This document shows, piece by piece, positions 22,030 to 33,646 of a stretch of DNA of 64,000 bases. Under the pieces are notes generated by a model. The model worked only from the letters and a program-made list of their open reading frames with translations, made no database searches and was not told where the DNA came from. Source of the DNA: Elmis aenea (taxonomy: Eukaryota > Arthropoda > Insecta > Coleoptera > Elmidae). The DNA is taken from assembly GCA_947652605.1 (NCBI GenBank), contig OX393576.1:11496575-11560574 (forward strand), written 5' to 3'. Every line of letters starts with the position of its first letter. Position 1 is the first letter of the stretch. A program made the translations under genes and the position numbers.

Positions 22030-22330
22030 AGTGCAACTTGTTAAAAAACTTTTTCTGCGTCCGGCCAGAAAATCAGTTGTTTCCAATCAACTTTTAGGCT
22101 GAAAAATACACTTTTACTGGCCTAGGCCATAAAGTAACTGGTTGCCATGGTAATGAGTTGTCTTTACCGGGTTAGGCCGGAAAGTAGCTGGTTGCCATGG
22201 TGATGAGTTGTTTTGTTGATTTGCGCTGTCAAACAAGCGTCATTATACCACCAAGCGAGTTTTCACCTGTAGTTTCTTAAGTTATTGTTTAATTATGGAT
22301 GGTGACGATAGTGATTTTGGGGTCAGTGGC
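22030..22330. repeat. GGCC/GTTGCCATGG repeats, possible element 5' end, cut by a hAT-like end
   Basis: Repeated modules such as GGCCATAAAGTAACTGGTTG and GGCCGGAAAGTAGCTGGTTG occur at about 22123-22200. They recall the GGCCGAAAAAGTAC modules of the elements at 52.9-53.4 and 63.2-63.4 kb. An ATG at 22294 opens MDGDDSDFGVSGGRKKN. At 22324 a hAT-like start, CAGTGGCGGACGCAA, interrupts it. This could be the 5' end of an autonomous relative, but that is inference. Confidence 0.35.
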
Positions 22331-23695
22331 GGACGCAAAAAAAATATTGTACGTAACATACCCGTAAAATGTCTTTATTGGACTCGTATGCTCTCAGGAC
22401 TCGCCCTAGGCTCGTCCAAAAACTGTCTACACGTCTAGTAAAGTACCTCTTTCCGGTCTTGTTACGTAAATAATTATTCCGTTAAATTAATACGCACGGA
22501 ACGAAAAAAAAAAGAGCTTGAAAGAGCTCTGTAAAATTGCACATTTAGTTTTTATTGGTGCATTTTAATTATTTATAAATTCATGTAACTTAAATCCATT
22601 TCCATCATACGAAACTTGAAAGCAGCACTGTTGGCAATCCTGTTTTATGTCCCGACATAAACTCCATGCAGCAATAAACTCATACGGTAACATTATTTTT
22701 AAACTCGGCGGCGTAAATATATAACGAATTCGCGTTATCAATCTTCGAAAACAAACAATGAAATTTCTCCACGTTTAATGGCTAAACGTAGTAAAGATAT
22801 TTAAGATTATTACAGTAAAATTACTCATGAGCTACAACTGTAAAAGTTTTATAGTGCCTCCAAGGCACCAAATAAATTCAATTAGAGGTTAGTTAGGTTC
22901 TTAGACGAAAATAAATTGGTTATCGGATAGCTGATATTGCACCAGACTGCGGGTAATGTTGTACTCTGTACAAATATGTACAAAAAGTATTGTACGTTCA
23001 AGACATCGATTCACTGTAGTGCCCTATTGTTATCAATTTTTGTTAAATGTTGCAGAAAATTTGGCTTTGGCGACCGAATTGTACTTGCATTAGTTCTAAA
23101 AGATTGATTGCACTTTCTTCTTTTATGTACGTTATTTATGTATTGCTGTTATGTCCCTATATTGGTCTTTTGTGCAAATTGTTATGATGTATTCAAATTT
23201 TAGTTCTTGTTTGGTTTTTTATAATTTCACTTAAGTAATCATAAAATACAATTCGTTGTTGAAAACTATAAATTACAAGATTAAACTGGCGTATATAGCG
23301 TTCAAAGGCTTTCGTTCCTACAAGAAGCTCATTATTTATACACTTGAGGGTGCTGTTAAAAGCAATTATTAAATTAAAGCCAGGATTTCTGTATTAGAGA
23401 GTATCATATTATTAATTTCGATAATTTTCTTATTTGCTCTCATATTACAAAAACAAAGGCTAATTTACATATTATGTGTATTAGATACAAGGGCCAAGTT
23501 AAATTAAAGAGAATGAAAAACACGGCTAATATTTTACGATATTTTATTTTAAACATGTTCAGAGTTGAGCAAAAATCCTTTTTACTATTCTTACTTTCCC
23601 TTTTTTCAAAATCTCCCAACCAATTCGTTTTCAAAGTGAACGGCTGGATCGAAATTTCCTTCAGACAAGTACTTTACACCCCGCTAATTGTTTTA
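22331..23695. other. No recognised gene
   Basis: AT-rich DNA; short open frames on both strands at 23440-23752 resemble nothing known apart from the mariner scrap listed next. Confidence 0.4.
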
Positions 23696-23702
23696 GGCCC
23701 CA

Positions 23703-23752
23703 AACATAACCAAAAGTCGCAGGATGCCAAGTCAGGTGAGTACGATGGATAA
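23703..23752 (-). pseudogene. mariner transposase scrap (YSPDLASCDFWL)
   Basis: The minus strand reads PSYSPDLASCDFWL, the motif around the third catalytic Asp of mariner transposases (YSPDLAPCDFFLFP in the family). Only about 17 codons are recognisable. The same text recurs at 45904-45950. Confidence 0.6.
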
Positions 23753-24214
23753 ATTAAAATTAATCTTTCTAGATTTTGCCTCCGCAAATTTTTTAATAGG
23801 TCGAAGTTCATCTCCCTCATGACTTTAATTTCAATTGACATAACTGCGAGTGAATTTCAACGTTCTTCCGAAAAAAAGGATCGTAAATACGTTTTAATTA
23901 ATTTTAATTTTGAAAAACTTCTTTCGCCCGCAGAGACTGTTACCGATATAGTAAAGGAAGATCCTTAGTGCAATAAATAAATTTGGAAACGAGGTTGGAC
24001 GATTATTACAAGCCAAATATTTAAGTATATTCAAAGGATTGCAACAACTTTGTGGAATAGTTACTTTTAAAGCTTCTATTTTTTTCCGCCTACATGAATA
24101 CATTTAAGTCCACCGATTCGCCGTATTTTAAAACAATTTGTAAATCAGCAGCACATTTTAATGTAGTCTCTTTGAATTGATTGTGAAATGTCCATTAAAA
24201 AAGAACTAAATAAT

Positions 24215-24584
24215 GGGTAGTTCACACGGTGACATTTAAAGTCACGACTTTAAAAGTCGCGACTTTTATATCACCGTGTGAACTATCAAAAGTCGCGACT
24301 TAATGTCACGCAAAGTCGCGACATCGATTTGACAGTTCGGCATTGACGTAAGCCTACCATATTTTTATATTTTGACATAACAGAAAAATAATATAGGTAC
24401 ATTTGTTTGTCATCGATTTCCAATTTATCATGTCCCCAATAGATGTTCCAACGATTTTAGAGCACTATCAACAAATAGCAACTTCAAAATAATTAGTTGC
24501 TCTACAACACTCGATGCTGCAATTACAAGAGCGGCCATTTTTATTTTGAAGTCGCGACTTTAAATGTCACTGTGTGAACTACCC
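24215..24584. mobile_element. Harbinger-like MITE, 370 bp
   Basis: The ends are GGGTAGTTCACACGGTGACA and its inverse at 24545-24584, the GGG...TTCACAC pattern of PIF/Harbinger elements, flanked by TAA/TTA-like bases. AAAGTCGCGACTTT palindromes are repeated inside both ends. An ATG at 24430 opens MSPIDVPTILEHYQQIATSK before a stop and may be a relic of the parent coding sequence. Confidence 0.75.
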
Positions 24585-24690
24585 ATTAATCTATGGTCTC
24601 TTTTAATTGTTTAAATCAAGGTTGAAGAGACTGCAGTGTTTTATCTAACACTTGATTCAGTTTATTTTGTACGCTTCCTTTGCATCAATA

Positions 24691-25085
24691 ACAGGGTCGT
24701 CTGAGGACTCGTATGCAAATTGCCTTTTGCGTTTCCGTAAACGTTTTAACTGGAATTGTGGAACATCTTAAGCAAGATCATTTGCACCAAATAATACATC
24801 TTTAAAACCTTTCAACTGGAAGTATTTCACGAAAGCTTTTTTAATTGATTTTATTATAATATTTGATAAATAATCTATTATATTACTGTGGTATAGTTTA
24901 TTTACTAAGTTTAGTATTTCACTATTGAACAATAACTTTTTTAAGTGAAATGATAGAGAATTACTTTTTGTTTCTATGCTTATAGTAAGCATTGTATTAA
25001 TAATTTTTATTTTTTGAGAGGGGGCCCCTTTAAGCGCGGGGCCCTAGGCGAGAGAATCGGTGGAATGTGCTAAAGGCCGGCCCTG
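24691..25085. repeat. hAT-like fragment ending in CAGGGCCGGCC (inverted)
   Basis: Read inverted from 25085, the end is CAGGGCCGGCCTTTAGCACA, followed by GCCTAGGGCCCCGCGC, a pattern common in hAT ends. CAGGGTCGTCTGAGGAC at 24691 may be the other end, but no 8-bp duplication supports it. The inner minus-strand open frame (24768-24992) is not recognised. Confidence 0.4.
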
Positions 25086-25272
25086 CAGATATGATAAGAT
25101 CATTATCGTGATAGAGCATTATCCCCTTTTCTGGAACTCCACTAAATACTTCAGGCAAACATTTTTTTGTGCACTGTTTCACTGGAGCTGACTTTTTATT
25201 GAATGGACGAATTTGATTTTCTCCTTTTTGAGATATTGTAGAAGCGATACTCTGGAATCTGTTCGGATACAT
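25086..25272 (-). CDS. Short open frame next to hAT-like end, unrecognised
   Basis: From an ATG at 25272 the minus strand reads MYPNRFQSIASTISQKG, then KQCTKKCLPEVFSGVPEKG, then YHDNDLIIS up to the hAT-like end at 25085. The composition resembles a coding sequence, and the foreign end interrupts it. I recognise no family and see no convincing splice acceptor. It could be a broken host exon or transposon text. Confidence 0.2.
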
Positions 25273-25690
25273 TTAGAATTATTTGAAGTAACCGTTTGTC
25301 GTACCTAATCCCTGCGTAATTTGCAGAACTTTATTTCCAAATTAGCGGAAATACCTTCGACAAACTTGGGTGTCGAGATACGGAAAGTGATCAGGAGTTT
25401 CGTAGTTATTTGCTTCTGTCAAGTTACGCGTAAAACAATTATGTTCAAGGACTCGAATATAAGACCTACGCAACACTTCCTGCGTGTCTATATACAGCGT
25501 ATGTCGAATTTTTTTTGAGGAATGAACAATTGTTTTGTTACATGTTGCATTGGGCATAAATTAATTACTTCAAAGACATTTCTAAAACTACTTCACTCGG
25601 GTAAAACTTTGTGCATTCAAAATCTAGACGATATTACAACCTACTTTTTTGCAGCTATGCGAAATTTTGAAAAAGTTTTAAGTGTATGTA

Positions 25691-26218
25691 CAGGGTGTGC
25701 CAAATTCGAGTAAATGCATGGGGATCTCGCTTATCTTAAGACCTACGAGGTCGTTTAAATTAGGGCAAAGTTGAGAAATTAGATGCTCAACAAATATATG
25801 CAAACAAAATTTTCATAGACGACTTAGTTCAAAAGTTATTCAAGAAAAACTGAAAAAACTGATTTTTGTTTTTAGCCCTATTTCCTACATTCATCAAAAA
25901 TGAAGTTGATGATGATTCTGAAGAGACGAAATGTTGTTGGAAATTCTGTTTTCTCAAAATATAAAGCGTAAGAAGGTGTCATGGAGAAGTGCTTCCAGAT
26001 TGTCGATATCTTAAAAAATGTAGGAAATAAGACAAAAAAACGAAAAACAATTTTTTCAGTTTTTCTTGAATAACTTTTGAACTAAGACAGCTATGAAAAT
26101 TTTCTTTGCAGATATTTGATGAGCATCTAATTTCGCAACTTTGTCCTAATTTAACCGACCTCGTAGCTCTTAAGATAAGCGAGATTTTCATGCATTTACT
26201 CGAATTTGGGACACCATG
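25691..26218. mobile_element. Fold-back element, 528 bp, TA-flanked
   Basis: CAGGGTGTGCCAAATTCGAG starts at 25691 after TA; the right end is its inverse, slightly mutated (ACACCATG), with TA at 26219-26220. Arms of roughly 190 bp contain ATCTCGCTTATCTTAAG / TTAAGATAAGCGAGAT. The AATAAGCGAGAT-like text links it to the 27.1-kb family. It has no coding sequence. Confidence 0.8.
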
Positions 26219-26866
26219 TATAAGTTCAGTTGAAAAATCACTTATCGTTTTCCCAAAAAGAATAGCCTTAATAAAAAACTCTAGTTTATTCGTCACTTAT
26301 TTGTACTAATTTACTGATAAAGATACGTGCGTATGGAAACTAGTTTAAATCTTTAAATTGATTTTTTTTATTAATTCTACGTATTTAACGTTTACTTAAA
26401 GCATCTACAACCCGATACAACCAAAGGAAGAGGCGATGCGCTAAACTAACTAGCTAACTATAGTCGTTTACATATATTTTTAATCTGTCAGATATTTTCA
26501 GACGCTATACAAAGATATTTTCGTCTTGTTATAACCCCATAACACCTGCGTTCTTTTACGATTCTGTGTCGTGTATATGCAAATACGAGGGTAAAGCACC
26601 GGGCTCTAATGCCGCCTTTATATGAACCGTACTTGGTTTCAACAAATGTGCTTCAACTTTTTTTGCAATAAAACCAAAGGCAAGATGGGCACTTGCTGAA
26701 AATGAAACGGCTGTCTCTATGCCGCTTTTTCGCTATTGTCTCACTATGTCACAGTGACATTCTAATTTGCTGATATTGCTGTGCTTTGACGTGTAGCTTT
26801 TTTTTAAGTCTAAGTTAGTAGGAAAGCTCACAAAAATACTAATTTTAAACGTAGTATAGGTACATA
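26219..26866. other. No recognised gene
   Basis: Unique-looking DNA, including a GC-richer part at about 26560-26760. I see no protein or RNA gene. Confidence 0.4.
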
Positions 26867-27111
26867 CAGTGCTGCGCAAAAGTATGGAAACAGACAAACA
26901 TCTAGAACAACGTTAGATATATTGCAATGAAATTTGGTATCTGACCTTTATCGTATGTTCCGGATTCGAACAAAAGTTAAAGCTTCAATAAGACTTCCTG
27001 TTCAACCGGAAACGAACTCAAATTTTTAAATAGAATACCTTGTATATTTTTACACTTTTGGATTCCTCTTAAAATTTACTTCAAAAAGGTATATGGGTCT
27101 AAATAAATACC
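26867..27111. repeat. Tc1-like left end, CAGTGCTGCGCAAAAGTATGG
   Basis: After TA at 26865-26866 the sequence CAGTGCTGCGCAAAAGTATG begins, a style of end seen in Tc1/mariner elements. The fold-back element at 27114 is inserted downstream. No inverted partner was found past 28245, so the element is truncated or its other end has decayed. Confidence 0.4.
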
Positions 27112-27113
27112 TA

Positions 27114-28245
27114 CAGGGTGATTCTAATTCAAGGGCGACCATGGGGATTTCGCTTACAATAATAGCTACATTTTTACATTTGGCAAAGTGCTCATTAATA
27201 ATCCCAAGAGAAATTGGAAATACCTCAAACGGTATCCGAGAAAATTAGGAAAAACTAGAAAACACGATTTTTGAAAATCGTCTATAACCCCTTTCAACTA
27301 TAAAATATTTGAAATGTGTAAAAACATTGCTGGAGCAACTTTTTAAGCCGCATCGGATAGTAACCACTAATTTATTCTAGGTCGATTCGCACCCTCGCAC
27401 ACATATTTTTGTACGTTGGCCAAATACTTGGGAAATAAGGGACTTTTGCCAAACCCAGAAGATAATAATATATGGCAGAAAGGTTTAAGATGAAAGTAAA
27501 AAAAAACATTTTTATTACAAACAGATCCGGAAAAAACACTATTTTTCTACGTTAAACAAAAACTTGAGTAAATGTATTAAAAGCATGTGATAAAGTATAA
27601 CAAAACTTAAAAGACCGGCATAAAAAATTCACAACATATCACGTTTTTCTTCGTTATTTAAGTCCATCTTCACGAATTTATTAACGTGATAAGTAAGAAG
27701 CTTTCGAAACTATCAGTTTGTTGATTGGTTGTCATGGAAACAACATAAACTACAACGACCGGCCTACCTGATTTATAATGGTTACTGTTTAAAACCCTTT
27801 TTTTTAAATTTGGCAGTGAATAAAGAAGTAAAATACGATGTGTGATACATGAATAAATTCAGAAAAATAAATGCTATTTGATTATGTAAATAGAATAAAT
27901 TGCGCCTATAAGAAAAAATAAAGTTGGTTGTCATGTCATAAAACAAAAACGAATTGACCTAGAATAAATTAGTGATTACTATCCGACGAGGCTTAAAAAA
28001 GTTGCTCAAGCAATGTTTTTACACATGTTTAAAGTATTTCAAACTCCAAAGGAGTTATAGACGCTTTCCAAAAATTGTATTTCCCAGTTTTTCCTAATTT
28101 TTTTGAATACCATTTGAGATATTTCCAATTTCTCTTCAGATTATTATTGAGCACAAAATTTGGCAACTTTGTCAAATTTAAACCTTACTCTAGCTACTAT
28201 AATAAGCGAGATCCCCATGGTCGCTCGCGAATTTGAACCACCCTG
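27114..28245. mobile_element. Fold-back element, 1132 bp, family type copy
   Basis: CAGGGTGATTCTAATTCAAG starts at 27114 and the inverse end CCACCCTG closes at 28245, with TA on both sides (27112-27113 and 28246-28247). The arms, about 280-290 bp (27114-27392 and 27953-28245), pair along their length, for example CTAGAATAAATTAGTG with CACTAATTTATTCTAG. The 560-bp loop has no coding sequence I recognise. Truncated copies lie at 8056-8464 and, much decayed, near 44820-44998. Confidence 0.85.
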
Positions 28246-29797
28246 TACAACCGTTTTCGTGAAATTTACATTTTCATGAACATTTTGAGCGATACTTTCA
28301 AAAACTTTCAACTTTTAAACGCTTTGGCAAGGCAGTAGAAATTCGTGTTAAATTTAGACTGACAATAAATTAATTAACACTTTGCATTAGCTACATTTTT
28401 AAAATAGGTATCATATGGGACGTTTTTTACATTTCTCCTAAATACAACCCCCTTTATTTTTTTACAAAGTCTTATAGAAAATGTAATCGTCTTTCAAAAA
28501 CATTAAGCCTGTGTCTTACTGAAAATTGATATTTTTCCTGATATCGCTATTTTATTGTTAATTATTACAGCAACGTAATATTTTCAAATACCTAGACTTA
28601 GAAGGTAGACGGCGGTAATTTTGGAAAAGTTAAAAGAAAAATACAAGAAAATTATAATTTTATCTTTTCCCTACGAATTTTCGAAACGTATTCATAATAA
28701 AGATGTAAATTAACTATTCTTACATTAAAATCGAACATGGAAAAAAACAGACTGTAGTGTAGGCACTCTTTTTTCAAAAAAAAAACAATCGAAATATTTT
28801 TAAGCTTAGACAATCGGTTTAAAAATTATCATATCTGCGTTATTAACACATTAAATTATTTGTCCTTATTTCGTTCACATAATGTAATCGTACAAAATCA
28901 GTTAACGTATTTATTACGCTGCGTATCGAAAGAAATTTGAACAAAAACATAACCGCAATATATTACTGTGACTTTTCGTTTAACACGACTTTGTAAAAGA
29001 AATTTGAGCAGAATTTTTTCCGGCTTTATTGAATTTTCTGTGGTGTAATATTAATTTAATATAAGCTCGTCGGCTGCGTTATAATCAGTTGGCTTCTCCA
29101 TCCCCCCAGCATTAAAGCTACCAAATTATATTCATGTACCCAAGAAACTGTCACAAATAAAAGTTAAAACAACTTCGTTCAATAATAAACAAAACTAATT
29201 GATCCACGCATTAGCGATGTATATTTTCTTAATTTATGCATGCAAAAACATTTATTCCTCTTATTTTCATTATGTTAATGGTTCTTCAAGTCGCGAAATT
29301 ATAAATACTGGCTCGACCCATTTCTTATTCGTTGAACACAATTTTTGGTGAATTTTCATCCTGGTGAATATTAAAATATATAAACAAAGTATTTTTTAAT
29401 TATCAACGCGATTTTGTTGCGATTTTTTTAAAGTAGAACCTATCTTAATAATAAGTAACAATAGATAATGATAGTTATAGTAATCAGTTGTAAGTTAAAT
29501 TGCAGTTGTTATTAAATATGCTACGAAAATCTCCCTAGCTCATGGCGCAAGCAAAATGTATATGTGGTTAATGAATTTGTGCTGCCCTAAGGGCGATGTA
29601 ATATTTCGGGCAAAAGAAATATCTACATAGACGTTCCTGTCGAAAGGAAAGCAAAATTTGGTGTCCCGTGTTACCCGAGTTGTCAATACACGTTAAAAGA
29701 CCCTTTCCTGAATAGACATCAGAATCGATTGAATTCTTTCGGACGCGTAAGCCTTCTATTTGAGATGAAAAAAACTATTTCAGAAGTAAAAAAAAAA
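28246..29797. other. No recognised gene
   Basis: AT-rich DNA without recognisable coding or paired repeats. Confidence 0.4.
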
Positions 29798-30154
29798 GAC
29801 ATGGCCAAGTTGTGAAATATTATTATTTTCTTAGAGTCCTGTTTCTGTCAATATTTTTATATAAACTTAAATAACTCAAAAACGACTAAATTTAGAATTT
29901 AGAAATACATAAAACTTAAATGTTTTAGAAAGATAATTCAATTTTACATCTAAAAATTATAAAATATACTGGGTGTTCCACTTAAAAAAAACAGTGACGT
30001 ATCGGTGCGCAAAAACAAAACACTGTGTATAGTTGAAAATAATTTATGGTTATGTAGTAAATTACGACAAACAACTTTTGTATGAAACTTCTTTTTGTTA
30101 AGTTGTCACAAGACGAGATATTGATCCGGTACGTTACTTTTTGTACACACTGTA
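29798..30154. repeat. Dispersed 350-bp repeat, copy 2
   Basis: It matches 17599-17947 in the same orientation, including ACTGGGTGTTCCA, GACGTATCGGTGCGCAAAAA and the shared end CACACTGTA. It carries a small internal duplication, AATTTAGAATTTAG, that copy 1 lacks. Confidence 0.75.
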
Positions 30155-31082
30155 CCTTAACTAGGCCTACCAATTTTTATTATTCTAAATTTAATGGTTT
30201 AATACCGAAGTGGGCACCCGGTATAATAATAATTTTAATTACGAAACTTTACTTGTTTACTTGCTGATTCGAATTCAAAGTCTCACTTATTATAAGAGAT
30301 AGTCCTTAGGTTAAAATGTGGCAAAGGGACTTAATTTAATGCTGATTTATTATATTAAAACCAATTCCAGATATTTACAATCGTTGTCAAAAATTTACTT
30401 ATCGTTTTTTATTTAAAAAATCTTAATTCTAAATTTATTGGCTTAATAAAAACTCTTGTTTTTTTGCAGTATATTTATTTTGTCGTGCAAAAACCTTCTT
30501 TTATTTTAGGCTGAATTCTTATAGTCTTCCCTTTTTGCGTCATTTAGTATCAACAGAAAACATATTTTATGTCGTTTCTTTTCTTTGCATGGCTAAATAT
30601 TAAACAACTAAGCCTCAGACTTTTCTTTTGCACTATTTAAAATTCCTAACAACCAAGTGCCAACAAATTTATTAGACGATTTTTCAGTGCCTATGTCGTG
30701 TTAGCGAAATAAAGATAAATGAAACAGCAACGTAGAAAACATGAGTAATTGGGTTTAGATGGGGCGTCATAATGCCATATTGGAAAAGTGACGTCTAAGG
30801 TTGAGAAAGAAAATGCGCACATGGTTTAGAGAAATGAATTGTGCGATTTAAAGCCAAGTAGATAAAAAGTATGCATACAGATGTTAATTTTTATTAAAAT
30901 GCGTGTTACTAGACAAAAAAATATTTTTTAGTTTTAAACTTTTAAAACATGTATAAATATGTAATTTAAATAAATTATAAATCACTTATTTATCTTAAAG
31001 ATCAATTTTTTAATAAGTTGTAAGAACCCAGTAATAATTGTTAGTAGCTGTATTTAATATTCCAAATGCTGACCGGATTAAT
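30155..31082. other. No recognised gene
   Basis: AT-rich DNA; nothing recognised on either strand. Confidence 0.4.
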
Positions 31083-31311
31083 TTTGACATTGATAAGAAT
31101 GCACAGGCGTAGACAATTAAAAAAAAAATCGAGTTGTGACATAATAATTGTATTGTATTTTTTTAAATAGAACCTTAGTTGGCTGTGGCATCACGAGAAA
31201 GACGATTTTTTCTCCATTTCAATAATATCTATCATTTGGGGTCGATTTTTATTCATTTTTCTTACATTATAGCAAAAATTAGACCGGAGTGAATCTAGCG
31301 GCCTTTCTAGC

Positions 31312-32421
31312 TAAGGATTGTAAATTTACCGACTTTTTGAATTACCGGTAATTCGGTAAAACTGTCAATCAAAAACGGTTTACCGGTAATTTACCGGTAA
31401 ATCATATTATTATATATATTTATATTATACTGTTTCTTTTTAGATTTTTTGCGGTTACTAGCATTTTTAATGTAGTTTTCGGAGTTTATCCGCGTCTCCC
31501 CTATAGTGAGAGTTTGCCGAAACGTCGAGCCAATTTAAATATTACCCGGATAAACTCCGAAAACCATATTCAAAATAAATATATTTACATACATTAAAGC
31601 CTAAACTATCCCAATTAGTTTCATACAATATATTAGTTAACAGCCATTAACGTATCTAATATATTTTTATGTAATATTAATATAACACTATATAAAATGA
31701 CAATATATAATATATAAAATAAAAATATTACAAAAAATAAAATCCAGCATTACAAAAAACACATGAAAATAAAACTATTCAGAACATAAAATATAAAATA
31801 ATTTAACATAATTTACCTATGTTGTCAAACTATTGACAATATTTTTTATTTTAAACTTTTCTTAAAATTTGACCACGTAGAAAATATAATTTATTTTAAC
31901 TGTCGCCTCCTAATTGCGACCTAATTTTTGTACAAAATAAAAAAGCTTTTTCGGATTCTACTACACTTGTTGGTCGAGTAGTGAGTAAACAATCAAACAA
32001 TCATATGCCATTTGTATGCTTTCCCCTTATTTTTTCTCTTTGAAAATACGTAAATTTTTTTTCGATTATTTAATTTAGATTTTTATCATGATTAGAAAAA
32101 TTACCGGAATTACCGGTAAAAAACTGGCAAATTACCGGTTAAATTTGAAGAGCATTTTTTGCGATTTATTACAATCCCTAGTCGTGTAGTGAGTAAACAA
32201 TCATATGCCATTTGTATGATTTCCCCTTTTTTTTCTCTTTGAAAACACGTTAATTTTTTTTCGATTATTTGATTTAGATTTTTATCATAATTAGAAAGAT
32301 ATTGTAAAATTACCGGAATTACCGGTAAAAAACTGGCAAATTACCGGTAAAATTTGAAGAGTATTTTTTGCGATTTACCGGTAAACCGGTTTACCGGTTT
32401 ACCGGTATTACAATCCCTATA
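31312..32421. mobile_element. hAT-like element with ACCGGTAA repeats
   Basis: The ends AAGGATTGTAAATTTACCG and (inverted) AGGGATTGTAATACCGG are flanked by an imperfect 8-bp duplication, TTTCTAGC / ATTCTAGC. Both subterminal regions are built of ACCGGTAA / TTACCGGT units. An internal block around 32020-32160 is repeated at about 32185-32360. No transposase remains. Confidence 0.65.
31473..31564. repeat. Hairpin GTTTTCGGAGTTTATCCG with CGAAACGTCGAGCC loop
   Basis: GTTTTCGGAGTTTATCCG (31473-31490) pairs exactly with CGGATAAACTCCGAAAAC (31547-31564). The loop contains GCCGAAACGTCGAGCC, text that resembles the GAAACGTCG motif of Penelope-type retroelement ends. It is a scrap inside the hAT-like element, and the assignment is tentative. 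Confidence 0.45.
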
Positions 32422-32552
32422 ATTCTAGCGGCCTAAAAGTAGGGGCCCCTACGCTATGGCTCAGTATGTGAACGGACCGTTATAATTTTTTATTTTTTTT
32501 TTAAACAATAATTTAATTACTTAAAAAAATTCATATCATCGCTCTCCCCCGA

Positions 32553-33119
32553 GAACGTTTTATTCAAAGTAATAATAATTCTGAACCTGCAAGTGAAACA
32601 TATTATGTACTTATAATCGTTACCCATAAAGAAGACAACCTAATAAATCTATTTTTGAAAGAATAAAACAAAATCTTATTAATTGTGGGACATTTAACAA
32701 ACCCAGAACAAAGTAATACAAAATTAGATAGAAGAGGCTGTACCATTTTCAAAAAAAGCAGGGATAAAATAATACAAACTAGAAGATAATTCAAAAATAA
32801 TATAAAACTTTTTGCAATGAATTTTGAAATTGACTTCTATTATTTGCAACACATTATTCACATCGCCTTGAAATACTCTGAACTGCGTTGTAGATATGAA
32901 TCTTACAAATAGAATTAATACACTGTATAATTTTTTTTCTTAGTTCATTCATATTATTTTTACTATTTTTAAATAAATTGTCTTTAAAGTGTCCCCAAAA
33001 TGAAATTTTCTTTCAATCTTCCAAAAATAGATTTATTAGGTTGTCATCGTTATGGGTAACGATTAAAATATGTTTCACTTGTAGCTTCAAAATTATTATT
33101 GCTTTGAATAAAACATTCT
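32553..33119. mobile_element. Fold-back element with about 110-bp arms
   Basis: The left arm, from GAACGTTTTATTCAAAGTAA through ATCGTTACCCATAA to CAACCTAATAAATCTATTTT, recurs inverted between about 33018 and 33119. The central part is unique AT-rich DNA. It has no coding sequence. It lies inside the larger inverted-repeat element. Confidence 0.7.
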
Positions 33120-33646
33120 AACATATCATACTTTTCGTAATATTCGTAAGGCATTTCGTGTTTTTAAGGTACAAAAATAAAAGCAATTAACAATTAAACG
33201 TGATTGTTTCTGTCAAATTATCGTTAAAACAACAGAGTAACAGTTTGTTTTACAAGGTATATTCTTAATGACATAGGTCTACTACTAGAAAAAAATTAAA
33301 TATGAAAAATTACATAATTTTTGCTACCTATAATGTGAGGAAAATTAAAAAATCGACTCCACATGATAAATATAATTGGAATGGGAAAAAAAATCTCTTT
33401 CTCGTGATGCAACAGACAACTATGGGTTCTATTGAAAAAAATACAACTTTATGTCACAACTCGAAATTACTTTTTTAAATTGTCTACGCCACTGCATTCT
33501 TATCAAAAAAGTGCCTGTAGAATGTCAACATTATTTTTCTTTATTTTCATAAACAAGTGAGACATAGTCATAAAACGAAAAGTCGAAAAATCGAGTTATC
33601 GGTGATAACTCGAAAACAAAAGACGATAGCCAATTTTAGTTTTCGC

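Larger units (their letters stand above)
31083..33526. mobile_element. Large inverted-repeat element holding a hAT and a smaller fold-back
   Basis: About 200 bp at 31083-31290 recur inverted at about 33310-33526: GATAAGAATGCAcAGGCGTAGACAATT pairs with AATTGTCTACGCCACTGCATTCTTATC, and TCGAGTTGTGACATAA and TCACGAGAAAGA also pair. GGCGTAGAC recalls hAT-type ends, but the flanks are inverted rather than direct repeats, so the true limits and superfamily are uncertain. The interior holds a hAT-like element (31312-32421) and a fold-back (32553-33119). Confidence 0.65.

Noticed and set aside
24691..25085. Complete hAT element
   Set aside because: Only the right end is convincing; the proposed left end lacks a matching 8-bp duplication.
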